Assembly (NCBI RefSeq): GCF_000425165.1
Contig: NZ_AULG01000017.1
Coordinates: 1-64,000 of the forward strand
Source: Photobacterium halotolerans DSM 18316
Lineage (GTDB): Bacteria; Pseudomonadota; Gammaproteobacteria; Enterobacterales; Vibrionaceae
Reading direction: 5' to 3'
Length of the DNA: 64,000 nt
Shown piece by piece: positions 51,328 through 59,630 of the stretch. The position numbers were made by a program, and so were the translations under genes. Within the stretch, counting starts at the first letter, position 1, and each line of letters opens with the position of its first letter. A model generated the notes under the pieces. That model searched no databases. It saw only the letters and a list, made by a program, of their open reading frames with translations, and was not told where the DNA came from.

Positions 51328-51939
51328 ATGATTCATAACGTAGTTTTTGACTTTGGTGCTGTGCTGTTTGACTGGAACCCGCACAAAATCGTCTCTACTT
51401 TCACTCAGTCGACTTACGAGCAAGACATGTTGCTGACGCATGTGCTTCAGCACCCTGACTGGTTGGCTTTGGATCGCGGTACTATGCTGATGGCCGAAGT
51501 GATCCCTAAATTTGCTGCTCGTACCGGTTTTCCAGAGGCAAGAATGGAAGATTTCATCGATCACATTCAAAACAGTCTGACTGTCATCGATGCGTCGAAA
51601 CACTTACTTGAAGACTTACTGGAACAGGATTTTAACCTGTACTATCTCACGAACATGAGTAGCGCCTTTTTCGATACGCTTAACGATAAGCATGATTTCA
51701 TTTCATTGTTCAATGGTGGTCTGGTCTCTGCCAAAGAACTATTAATGAAACCAGAACCTGAAATATTCCAATCACTTATGTTGAAATATTCCCTTAGTCC
51801 AGATGATACGTATTTTATTGATGACAATGAAGATAATGTGCTCGCGGCCCGAAAACTTGGCATAACGGCCATTCGTTTTTCACCTACACCTGATTGTTAT
51901 CAACAGATTCGCTCAGCATTGAGACTAAAGGTTGATTAG
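51328..51939 (+). CDS. HAD-family hydrolase (YihX-like)
   Basis: 203 residues. Motif I is VVFDFGAVLFDW, a variant in which glycine takes the second aspartate position, as in YihX (DLGNV). Motif II is YYLTNMS, K in MKPEPEIF, and motif IV TYFIDDNEDNVLAARKLGITAIRF. A helical cap domain lies between. YihX acts on alpha-D-glucose 1-phosphate; whether this protein does is unknown. It is monocistronic. Confidence 0.85.
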   Translation: MIHNVVFDFGAVLFDWNPHKIVSTFTQSTYEQDMLLTHVLQHPDWLALDRGTMLMAEVIPKFAARTGFPEARMEDFIDHIQNSLTVIDASKHLLEDLLEQDFNLYYLTNMSSAFFDTLNDKHDFISLFNGGLVSAKELLMKPEPEIFQSLMLKYSLSPDDTYFIDDNEDNVLAARKLGITAIRFSPTPDCYQQIRSALRLKVD

Positions 51940-52046
51940 CTGAACCTATGCTTACTTCATCAAACCTTTAACGTTAATCTGAACAAACAAACGTAGCTTA
52001 TGTTTATAGTAATCACTTTACTATTGGCACTTTTCCTGGAGGTTCC

Positions 52047-52556
52047 GTGAGAAAAGCATTGATTCCGTTAATGTTAGTTGTATTTGCATTTAACAGCCCT
52101 TCTTCCTCGGCTGAAAGTCGACCTCTTGAAAAAAAATCCATCGTAGGACAAATTGAAACCATCAACGTTCAGGATCTGGAACTCGAATATAAAGCCCGGG
52201 TTGATACTGGGGCAAACACGTCGTCGATCAATGCTTACGATATCCGTGTATTAGGTGATAAAAGTGACGATATGCGTGAAAATCTAGGCAATATGGTCGA
52301 ATTCAAGACAAAAAATGAGAAAGGTGAAACAACCACTCACAAAGCAAAAATAGTTAAAGTCAGTAAAATCCGTAATGCTCAAGGTGTTGAGCGTCGCTAT
52401 GCAGTAAAAATGGATTTAAGCTGGAACGGTGAGCATAAACAAGTCACTGTAAACTTACGAAACCGGAGTAAGCTGGAATTCAAACTGTTGCTCGGGAGAA
52501 ACTGGCTGATGGGCGACTATCTGGTTGATGTAGAAAAATCAGATGAAGACGACTGA
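52047..52556 (+). CDS. Exported retropepsin-like protein (RimK-associated zinc-protease family)
   Basis: 169 residues, GTG start with GGAGG upstream. The signal peptide (about 1-23, ending SSSAES) is followed by IVGQIETINVQDLELEYKARVDTGANTSSINA, carrying the aspartic-protease-like DTGA motif, and FKLLLGRNWLMGDYLVDVE near the end. The family is annotated as putative ATP-dependent zinc protease / retropepsin-like and is often near rimK; no ATP site exists here. Periplasmic location by inference; function unproven. Confidence 0.8.
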   Translation: MRKALIPLMLVVFAFNSPSSSAESRPLEKKSIVGQIETINVQDLELEYKARVDTGANTSSINAYDIRVLGDKSDDMRENLGNMVEFKTKNEKGETTTHKAKIVKVSKIRNAQGVERRYAVKMDLSWNGEHKQVTVNLRNRSKLEFKLLLGRNWLMGDYLVDVEKSDEDD

Positions 52557-52590
52557 CCTCCCGTTTTGGTTAACTTTTTAATGTTTGTGG

Positions 52591-52618
52591 TATGCCGTCT
52601 TGTTTATGGGACGGCATA
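52591..52618. other. 9-bp perfect inverted repeat before the recombinase gene
   Basis: TATGCCGTC / GACGGCATA arms with a 10 bp spacer, 44 bp before the recombinase start. It lacks a T-tract, so it is a poor terminator. Its geometry (two short arms and an asymmetric core) could suit a tyrosine-recombinase site; this is speculative. A second AT-rich repeat (ACTTAT / ATAAGT) lies at 52635-52648. Confidence 0.4.
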
Positions 52619-52661
52619 GTATATAGTATTGATTACTTATAAATAAGTTATAGTGCATTAA

Positions 52662-53630
52662 ATGAAGAAAATTCCTCCCATTACTGATGAGAATGAAAAA
52701 AGAGACAGTATCAATGTCTTTTCCCGCCCTATAGAAGATATGGAAATCTGGGAAGTTTTAACTCATAAGCAATATTCATCAAACACATTGCTTGCTTTCA
52801 AAAATGACTGGAATAACTTCCTTCAATACTGTTTGGACAAACATGCAATCCCTTTACCGGCAACGGTAAAAACGGTACATAACTTTATTGATACCATGGC
52901 CAAGAAGCGCAAGTTGGCAAGCCTCAAGCGTTACATTGTCACAATCGGACTGGTTCACCGCTGCCATGCCCTCCCCGATCCTTGCCGTCATACTGAAGTC
53001 AGGTTGGTACTGAGTAAATATTGTGTAGAAAAAAAAGACGACTATAAAAACGCGAACGCATTCAGAGATGATCACTTGCAACAGCTGGTTGATGTTTTCT
53101 CTCTCTCTACCAGGCCCAAAGACATCCGTGATCTGGCAATTTGGGCTGTCATGTTTGAAGCAATGCTAAAGCGGAGTGAGCTGGCAGCACTGACCATTGA
53201 AAATATCTCGATTGACGCGTCTGGACTTATCAGTCTGCACATCCAGGAGCACACTATTGCCTTGAGTACCATTGCATCTCGTAGTATGCAGCGCTGGCTG
53301 ACGGTAGGCATGATTGAATCAGGCGTTGTCTTTCGAAGAATTGATCGTCATGGCAACATTGGTGAGCAACCGCTTGACCACTCATCCATCTACCGGGTGT
53401 TTCGCCGTGCCGGTGAAGAACTCGGACTCAGTCAGGACAGTATTTTTTCAGGTCAGTCGCCCAGAGTCGGCGCCGCCAAAGATTTATCCGATGCTGGCGT
53501 ATCCATCCCGGACATCCAGTCCCAGGGCCGCTGGAAGAGCCCAGCAATGCCGGCACAGTATGCAGGCCATAAAGATAAACACGATACGGAAATTGCGAAG
53601 TACGTGAAGAAAAAAGACTGGGAGAAGTGA
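52662..53630 (+). CDS. Cre-like tyrosine recombinase with H-to-Q substitution
   Basis: 322 residues. The N-terminal SAM-like DNA-binding domain (~30-125; YSSNTLLAFKNDWNNFLQYC) is followed by a catalytic domain. Active-site candidates are R171 (LKRSELAAL), R268 (SGQSPRVGAAKDL), W291 (GRWKS) and Y300 (PAQYAGH). The distances R268-W291 (23) and W291-Y300 (9) equal those of Cre R292-W315-Y324, and the surrounding RVGAA / GVSIP / QYAGH text is Cre-like. The position of Cre H289 is Q265 here. No phage or integron genes adjoin it; a YhfG-Fic pair converges on it. Its target site is unknown. Confidence 0.85.
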   Translation: MKKIPPITDENEKRDSINVFSRPIEDMEIWEVLTHKQYSSNTLLAFKNDWNNFLQYCLDKHAIPLPATVKTVHNFIDTMAKKRKLASLKRYIVTIGLVHRCHALPDPCRHTEVRLVLSKYCVEKKDDYKNANAFRDDHLQQLVDVFSLSTRPKDIRDLAIWAVMFEAMLKRSELAALTIENISIDASGLISLHIQEHTIALSTIASRSMQRWLTVGMIESGVVFRRIDRHGNIGEQPLDHSSIYRVFRRAGEELGLSQDSIFSGQSPRVGAAKDLSDAGVSIPDIQSQGRWKSPAMPAQYAGHKDKHDTEIAKYVKKKDWEK

Positions 53631-53638
53631 GAGTAGAT

Positions 53639-54271
53639 TTAACCGCCCGGGCCGGACGCCCACTGGGGTTGAACAACGGCATGGACAGGCTGAGTGATTC
53701 GTTCGAACAAGCCTTCCAAAGGAGCCATAATGCCAAAATAACCCGCCTGATTCGCTTCGACCCACTCTTTGAGGTTAATGCCTTCCCAACAGATTTCGTA
53801 TCCGGCATTTAAGGCCAGAATTTCAAAGAAAATACGTTGAACGCGCCCATTTCCTTCCCTGAACGGGTGTATGACATTCAATTCACAGTAATAATGGGCA
53901 ATGCGGCGGATAAAATGATCAAAGTCCAGCCCGCAGAGATGTGATTCATCAGCCAGTGAAGCAAAGAGACGTGTTGCCTCTCTTTCGATATTTCTGGCGT
54001 GACAAAAACGACTCTGGCCTTTGGTGATATCAACACGTCGTATATCACCGGCCCAGGGGTATAAGTCCTGAAACAGAGTGAAATGTATTTGTCTCAGATA
54101 GGCTAAATCAAATCGGTCAAATTCAGGTACAAAATGCTCTGCCCGAACCCGGGTGAAATCCCGCTCAGCCAGAGCGAGTTCATCTTCATCATTGATATTC
54201 AGTAAGTTGATAAGCACAGCCGAACCGGGGTAGCAATCAGGATCCTGCTGAACACCATATTTATCTCGCAT
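53639..54271 (-). CDS. fic: Fic-domain protein (AMP-transferase toxin)
   Basis: 210 residues. The Fic core motif HPFREGNGRVQR is at 135-146 (H135 catalytic, fitting HxFx[D/E]GNGRxxR). Upstream, FDLAYLRQIHFTLFQDLYPWAGDIRRVDITKGQSRFC forms the flap region. It transfers AMP to a target protein hydroxyl. No inhibitory S/TxxxEG motif is in this protein; it is supplied by the upstream small gene, the class I arrangement. The two genes overlap by 11 bp. Confidence 0.92.
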   Translation of the reverse strand: MRDKYGVQQDPDCYPGSAVLINLLNINDEDELALAERDFTRVRAEHFVPEFDRFDLAYLRQIHFTLFQDLYPWAGDIRRVDITKGQSRFCHARNIEREATRLFASLADESHLCGLDFDHFIRRIAHYYCELNVIHPFREGNGRVQRIFFEILALNAGYEICWEGINLKEWVEANQAGYFGIMAPLEGLFERITQPVHAVVQPQWASGPGG

Positions 54272-54440
54272 AACGTTTCTTTAACCGAGCGATTTGTTCA
54301 TATTCAGACACTGGGGAGGCGTTTGATGGTTCTGTACCGGGCGCCCCGTCTAATTCAAAGCCCTCCAGCTTTAAACTGGCTCTGTAGTTCTTGTTCTGCA
54401 TAGCTTTAAAACGCGCAGCTTTCTGTTTGTTCGTCAGCAT
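54261..54440 (-). CDS. yhfG: YhfG-like Fic antitoxin
   Basis: 59 residues from ATG 54440 (an in-frame ATG at 54461 is the alternative; neither has a good ribosome site). MLTNKQKAARFKAMQNKNYR aligns with E. coli YhfG (LTDKQKSRLW...). The segment SLKLEGFEL contains SxxxEG, the inhibitory helix motif of class I Fic antitoxins that blocks ATP binding by the toxin. It precedes and overlaps fic. Confidence 0.85.
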   Translation of the reverse strand: MLTNKQKAARFKAMQNKNYRASLKLEGFELDGAPGTEPSNASPVSEYEQIARLKKRYAR

Positions 54441-54482
54441 AGGGTTCTTTTTCAGTCTCATCGTCAGTATTACAGCCAATAC

Positions 54483-54511
54483 AAAAAACGCCAGTCAGGC
54501 TGGCGTTTTTA
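54483..54511. terminator. Terminator between ddl and yhfG-fic
   Basis: AAACGCCAG / CTGGCGTTTTT stem with a five-base loop, preceded by AAAAAA, so it works on either strand. On the minus strand it ends ddl transcription before the yhfG promoter. Confidence 0.88.
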
Positions 54512-54522
54512 ACACTGTAAAA

Positions 54523-55530
54523 TCACTGGCTGGATGGATGAACAGCACTTTTGATAGCCTGCTCAAGATAGTCCGTAAAGCTGTGTCCATGATGAGCCAG
54601 CATCTGAGGAAACATAGATATCGGTGTCATACCAGGAAAAGTATTGATTTCATTAAGAAGAATGTCTCCCTCTTCACTCAGGAAGAAATCAATTCGTGAC
54701 AGATCTTTTAACTTCATATGCACAAACGCTTTTCTGGCATAACTGCGAATGGCTTCAACCTGTTCTTCAGTGATATTTGATGCTTCTACGGTTGTAGTCG
54801 AGTGGCTTTCTGTGCTGTATTTTTCTTCGTAAGTGTAGAATTTACCGTCCGGGCAGGTCACTTCCCCAGGTTTGGTCACAATCAACTCATCGCCATACTG
54901 ATAGGCAGCCACTTCTAACTCTCTGGGTTTAATGGCTTTTTCTACCAGAACCTGATCTGAGAAGGTAAACGCCTTGTTCAGTGATTCGATCAGACTGTCC
55001 TGATCCGTCGCTTTATAACAGCCCACGGATGATCCCTGGCAGGCCGCTTTAACAAAAACACTTCCCCACCGGGCTAATGCCTCTTTGGCAGTACGTAACG
55101 ACTCTTCGTCCTGCTCGCTCAGAAACACATAAGGTGTGTTCGGAATACCCAGCGCATCAAACCACAATTTGGTCGTGATCTTGTTGAAACAATTCGTGCT
55201 GGCCTGAGGGCCACAACCAAAATAAGGGACAGCGGCTATTTCAAGTAAAGATTGCAAATCGCCTGTTTCGCCGGGGTAACCGTGAACACACGGAATGACG
55301 TAATCAACGGGGAGCTTTTCGCCAGACTCAGACTGGATACTGCGATCAAGGTTCAACTGCCAGCGCTGGCCATCACTGTCAAACCAGCCGTCTTTTTGCA
55401 TTTCGATACGGATATAGCGAATGCCGTCAATCGCCTGCAGGTTTTGTTCTATGAAATTGGCAGAAACCAAAGACACTTCGTGTTCTGCGCTGCCACCGCC
55501 ACAAAGAAGTAAAACGTGAATTGGATTCAT
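54523..55530 (-). CDS. ddl: D-alanine--D-alanine ligase
   Basis: 335 residues, ATP-grasp enzyme making the D-Ala-D-Ala dipeptide of peptidoglycan. N-terminal HVLLLCGGGSAEHEVSLVSA, HGYPGETGDLQSLLEIAAVPYFGCG, VFVKAACQGSSVGCYK (glycine-rich loop) and C-terminal DFFLSEEGDILLNEINTFPGMTPISMFP. ATG 55530 has AAGGGA upstream. It is outside the mur/fts cluster, so this is the DdlA-type isolated gene. Confidence 0.95.
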   Translation of the reverse strand: MNPIHVLLLCGGGSAEHEVSLVSANFIEQNLQAIDGIRYIRIEMQKDGWFDSDGQRWQLNLDRSIQSESGEKLPVDYVIPCVHGYPGETGDLQSLLEIAAVPYFGCGPQASTNCFNKITTKLWFDALGIPNTPYVFLSEQDEESLRTAKEALARWGSVFVKAACQGSSVGCYKATDQDSLIESLNKAFTFSDQVLVEKAIKPRELEVAAYQYGDELIVTKPGEVTCPDGKFYTYEEKYSTESHSTTTVEASNITEEQVEAIRSYARKAFVHMKLKDLSRIDFFLSEEGDILLNEINTFPGMTPISMFPQMLAHHGHSFTDYLEQAIKSAVHPSSQ

Positions 55531-55721
55531 CTTGATCCCTTGTAAAACGTCACCTGCCAATCATGGCAGGCCGAAATTTGTTTGTACCACCGGGTTTCAT
55601 CTGTTCTAAATGATGAAATTACGAGTCTCCCCCGGCAGCCTTCAGGGCATCAACTATTGCATCTTATCTGGCAGGCATCAAGCTATTGGCCTGATTCCCT
55701 GCCGCGAAAGCGGTCAACGAT

Positions 55722-55755
55722 GCAAAAAATAAGCTCTTCCAGGGAAGAGCTTATC
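55722..55755 (-). terminator. Terminator of the second SPOR lipoprotein gene
   Basis: ATAAGCTCTTCC / GGAAGAGCTTAT 12 bp perfect stem, loop of two bases. On the minus strand it is followed by TTTTTTGC. Confidence 0.9.
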
Positions 55756-55762
55756 GGGTGTA

Positions 55763-56437
55763 TCAGTTTATCTTGGTCAGCTTGGGCTCAGGTGACTGAT
55801 GAATCCTGGCCAGACTACGAACAAAGGGACCGAATGAACGGATTTCTGCAGGTAAATCTTTGATGGCAGCCTGGGCTTCCTGAACGGTATCAAAGTGCCC
55901 GTAAAGTAACGTGTACCAAGGTTTTTCGTGAAAGGTTTTCTGGTTCACCCATACAGGTTGCTGTCCTGGCAACTTAGCAATGTATGAGGCAAAACCGCTG
56001 TTTTTGCTGACTCCCAGCACCTGAACAGTGAAACCCGATACAGGTTCCGTCACATATTCATAGCTGACTTTTGCCGTTTGTGGCTCATTAGCCTGTGGAG
56101 TTGCCGCGACAGAGCCAGTCATTGACACAGGCTCTGTGGTTACAACCACGGATTTTTCTTGAGGAACTGCCGGTGCGTCTACAGGGGCAATCTCCTGATC
56201 CAGTGGTACAACTTCATCTGTGATTGCTATATCAACAGGGTTCAGAGGTGGAATGGGTTCATTCAGTTGCTCAACCGCCATCGGCTCAGCCGTTGCCCCC
56301 TGCTCTGCGGCCATTGCCGCTTGTTCCTGCTCATCCAATGTCGGAACCACAGTGCCATTCATTGTCTGACGTTCATTATCTAGCGCACAGCCTGCTAAAG
56401 CTGATGTAATTGCAACCATTAAGGCAATTTTTTTCAT
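55763..56437 (-). CDS. SPOR-domain lipoprotein B
   Basis: 224 residues. Signal with lipobox ALAGC (MKKIALMVAITSALAGCAL), a ~100-residue acidic Pro/Glu/Val-rich linker, then a C-terminal SPOR-like domain (GFTVQVLGVSKNSGFASYIAKLPGQQPVWVNQKTFHEKPWYTLLYGHFDTVQEAQAAI…GPFVRSLARIHQ). It is a paralogue of the shorter protein at 48002-48409; the long linker is the main difference. Likely outer-membrane anchored and peptidoglycan-binding. Confidence 0.85.
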   Translation of the reverse strand: MKKIALMVAITSALAGCALDNERQTMNGTVVPTLDEQEQAAMAAEQGATAEPMAVEQLNEPIPPLNPVDIAITDEVVPLDQEIAPVDAPAVPQEKSVVVTTEPVSMTGSVAATPQANEPQTAKVSYEYVTEPVSGFTVQVLGVSKNSGFASYIAKLPGQQPVWVNQKTFHEKPWYTLLYGHFDTVQEAQAAIKDLPAEIRSFGPFVRSLARIHQSPEPKLTKIN

Positions 56438-56786
56438 TATCATCGTGCCTGATCAAATTTGTCTTTAAAAAGATTCTGCACCCCGACCTGATGCCAATCA
56501 AGCTTGCATCACTCTGTATGCGATAGAATTGGCGTTATGTCACAGGTTCAAAGTTATATCAATAATAGATTGATTTTCTATGTAAATTCCAGTTTTTAAT
56601 AAAATTGTGCAATATAAAAAGACTAAGAATGAAGCGCAGCGCCTTCTTCTTTTGCAAACAATGTCGAATGGGTTCCATTACACTCACAGCAGTGAATGAA
56701 AAGCTACCCCATCATGCAACCAAGCGAGAAAAATGATTGTCTGTCGCTGAGTGTTAATTCTTTACGAAATACTGAGAGAAAATGCC
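56438..56786. other. Divergent intergenic region upstream of the acetyltransferase gene
   Basis: 349 bp, AT-rich in the middle, between the SPOR lipoprotein gene and the PatZ-like gene. It must hold both promoters. E. coli patZ is CRP-regulated, but I could not find a convincing TGTGA-N6-TCACA site here. Confidence 0.4.
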
Positions 56787-59498
56787 ATGAAAGGACTCGA
56801 GTCGCTACTAAAGCCACGTTCTGTCGCCATTATCGGCGCATCGGATAATCCCAAGCGTGCCGGTTATGTAGTCATTAAAAACCTGCTGTCCGCTAACTTT
56901 CATGGGCCCATCATGCCAGTGACCCCCAAGTATGACGCAGTGGCAGGAGTGTTAGCCTATCCAGACATCGATAGCCTGCCTCGCGTACCAGACCTGGCCA
57001 TTTTGTGCACCAGTGGTGACCGGAACGTCAGTATTATCGAACAGTTAGGCCGTAAAGGCGTCAAACTGGCCATAGTATTAGCGGCAGGAATGAACGTAAA
57101 GCCCGACAGTGACGGTGTCACAGAAGATGTGCGCATGTATGAGACCGCCAAACAGTACGGGATGCGGCTGATCGGCCCAAACAGTATGGGGATGATCTTA
57201 CCCTGGCATAATCTCAATGCGTCTTTCTCACCGGTTTCCGCCAACAAAGGTAATATTGCCTTCATTTCACAGTCTGCGGCGGTCTGTACCACGATTCTGG
57301 ACTGGGCCAAGAACAAGAATATTGGCTTTTCGACTTTTATCTCGCTGGGCGATACCTGCGATATTGGTTTTGCTGAACTGTTAGATACCTTGTGCCGTGA
57401 CAGTAAAACACAGGCTATCTTGCTGTATATCGACTCAATACGTGATGCCCGGCGCTTTATGTCTGCTGCACGAGCGGCGGCGCGGACCCGGCGCATACTG
57501 GTGCTGAAAAGTGGCCGGACGAAAATTGGCAGTGCCGCTGCCCATCTTCATACCGGGGGAGAAATCGGCCTGGATGCCGTCTATGATGCCGCCATCAAAA
57601 GATCGGGAATGTTGCGGGTGCACAACACTCATGATCTGTTTGCGGCAGTGGAAACACTGGCTCACGCCGTGCCTTTGCGTGGCGAACGTTTGGCGATTCT
57701 GACCAACGGTGGCGGCCCTGCGATTATGGCCGTCGATGCCCTCAGTGAGCGAGGCGGGAAACTCGCGACACTGAGCCAGGAGACTATCGCTAAACTTTCT
57801 GCTGTATTACCGGCCAGCTGGTCGCAATCTAACCCGATTGATATCGTCGGGGATGCCGATATCGCTCGCTATGAAGCGGCCACCAAGATTCTGTTAGACA
57901 GCGACGATTTCGATGCCCTGCTCATTATGCACTCTCCTTCTGCCATCGCACCGAGCAAAGAGACCGCAGAGCACATGGTCAAGGTGCTTCAGCAGCACCC
58001 CCGCACCCTGCATTTCAACATCCTCAGTAACTGGGCCGGAGAGAATCAGGCATTGAAAGCCAGACAAGTTTTCACACAGTCCGGCTTTCCGGCTTATCGT
58101 ACACCGGAAAGTGCTGTCACTGCCTTCATGCACCTGGTCGAGTACCGTCGCAATCAGAAACAATTGATGGAAACCCCGTCCTCTTTCGGTGAGACCCAGA
58201 GCAACCCTGGGTTGGTGCATCAATTATTGGATCAGTTACTCGATCAGAAAATCCATCATCTGGAAACACATGAAGTACGCCCTGTGCTGGAAAGCTATGG
58301 TTTTCATACCCTGCCGACCTGGATTGCGTCAGATCCCGCTGAAGCCGTGCATATTGCCGAGCAGATTGGCTATCCGGTTGCCGTCAAATTGCGCTCTCCT
58401 GATATCCGCCATAAATCAGAAGTGCATGGTGTCATGCTGCATCTGCGAACGGCAGCCGAAGTTGCCAATGCCTCCCAGGCGATTCTGGATCGGGTTTCCT
58501 ACAATTTTCCGAAAGCCCGCATTGACGGCTTGCTGGTGCAGCGCATGGCCAACCGTTCCGGTGCACAGGAATTACGCATTGCTGTTCACACCGATCCCGT
58601 GTTCGGGCCTGTTATTCTTGTTGGTGATGAAGCCGCAGAATGGGACATCCATCGTGATGCCGCCGTCGCTATTCCACCGCTCAATATGGCGCTGGCACGA
58701 TACCTTGTCATCAATGCCCTGAAGACAGGAAAAATTAAACAGCGCAGTTTACCTGATCGGCTGGATATCCCTGCACTCTGCAAACTACTGGTTAAGCTGT
58801 CACAGCTGATCATTGATTGCCCGGAGATCATTGAACTGGATATACACCCCCTGCTGGCGGCGGGCGAAGACATGACTGTGATCGATGCTTCCATGACCAT
58901 TCATCCCTTTAATGGTGACACACAACGAAGGCTGGCCATTCGGCCTTATCCGAAAGAACTGGAAATTTACACCTCGCTGAAAGACGGTTCGCCGATTTTA
59001 CTTCGTCCGATTCGTCCGGAAGATGAACCCGGCCATAAAGCCTTCATTGCGCAGGTTTCGCATGATGATCTGTACAGCCGTTTCTTCTCTGAAGTCGGTG
59101 AATTCAATCACGAAGCATTGGCGAATCTCACTCAGATTGATTACGACCGTGAAATGGCCTTTATTGCGGTGAAGCTGGAGCCTGATTCACACACCGAAAC
59201 CGACATTATTGGTGTCAGCCGGGCGGTCTCTGATCCCAGTAACGAAGAAGCAGAGTTTGCCGTGTTGGTTCGCTCTGATCTCAAAGGGCAAGGGCTGGGG
59301 AGTATCTTGCTCAATACCATAATTCAATATTGTAAGCAGCGGGGTTTACAGCGGTTGACCGGGATAACCATGCCCAATAACCAGGGAATGTTGTCACTTG
59401 CCAGAAAAAGCGGCTTTCAGGTAGAGATTCATTTTGAAGACAAAACGGCGGAGCTTCTGTTGGTGTTACAAGACGACAACCAGCCTGAGCGCGGTTAA
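56787..59498 (+). CDS. PatZ/Pka-type protein lysine acetyltransferase
   Basis: 903 residues. Order of domains: CoA-binding (LKPRSVAIIGASDNPKRAGYVVIKNL), succinyl-CoA-synthetase-like (FISQSAAVCTTILDWAKNKNIGFSTFISLGD; LTNGGGPAIMAVDAL), an ATP-grasp-like segment (~500-700; GYPVAVKLRSPDIRHKSEVHGVMLHL) and a C-terminal GNAT domain (~735-900; EDEPGHKAFIAQVSHDDLYSRFFSEVG…RSDLKGQGLGSILLNTIIQYC). This matches PatZ (YfiQ)/Pka, which acetylates lysines of acetyl-CoA synthetase and other enzymes. ATG 56787 with GAGAG upstream. Confidence 0.93.
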   Translation: MKGLESLLKPRSVAIIGASDNPKRAGYVVIKNLLSANFHGPIMPVTPKYDAVAGVLAYPDIDSLPRVPDLAILCTSGDRNVSIIEQLGRKGVKLAIVLAAGMNVKPDSDGVTEDVRMYETAKQYGMRLIGPNSMGMILPWHNLNASFSPVSANKGNIAFISQSAAVCTTILDWAKNKNIGFSTFISLGDTCDIGFAELLDTLCRDSKTQAILLYIDSIRDARRFMSAARAAARTRRILVLKSGRTKIGSAAAHLHTGGEIGLDAVYDAAIKRSGMLRVHNTHDLFAAVETLAHAVPLRGERLAILTNGGGPAIMAVDALSERGGKLATLSQETIAKLSAVLPASWSQSNPIDIVGDADIARYEAATKILLDSDDFDALLIMHSPSAIAPSKETAEHMVKVLQQHPRTLHFNILSNWAGENQALKARQVFTQSGFPAYRTPESAVTAFMHLVEYRRNQKQLMETPSSFGETQSNPGLVHQLLDQLLDQKIHHLETHEVRPVLESYGFHTLPTWIASDPAEAVHIAEQIGYPVAVKLRSPDIRHKSEVHGVMLHLRTAAEVANASQAILDRVSYNFPKARIDGLLVQRMANRSGAQELRIAVHTDPVFGPVILVGDEAAEWDIHRDAAVAIPPLNMALARYLVINALKTGKIKQRSLPDRLDIPALCKLLVKLSQLIIDCPEIIELDIHPLLAAGEDMTVIDASMTIHPFNGDTQRRLAIRPYPKELEIYTSLKDGSPILLRPIRPEDEPGHKAFIAQVSHDDLYSRFFSEVGEFNHEALANLTQIDYDREMAFIAVKLEPDSHTETDIIGVSRAVSDPSNEEAEFAVLVRSDLKGQGLGSILLNTIIQYCKQRGLQRLTGITMPNNQGMLSLARKSGFQVEIHFEDKTAELLLVLQDDNQPERG

Positions 59499-59540
59499 AT
59501 AATCACCACTGCCATAGTCGGTGGTTTAGAGGTGACAATA

Positions 59541-59579
59541 AAAAGGCTGACCATAAACCAAAGGTCAGCCTGCTTTTTC
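59541..59579. terminator. Bidirectional terminator
   Basis: AGGCTGACC / GGTCAGCCT stem; AAAAA before and TTTTT after, between the converging acetyltransferase and LysR genes. Confidence 0.85.
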
Positions 59580-59630
59580 ATGGCTTATTGAGTTAACGAG
59601 CGGGTCGAATAACGAGGACACAAACGTGCG

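Noticed and set aside
56957..57496. 179-codon reverse frame inside the PatZ-like gene
   Set aside because: Antisense shadow of a conserved CoA-ligase-like domain.
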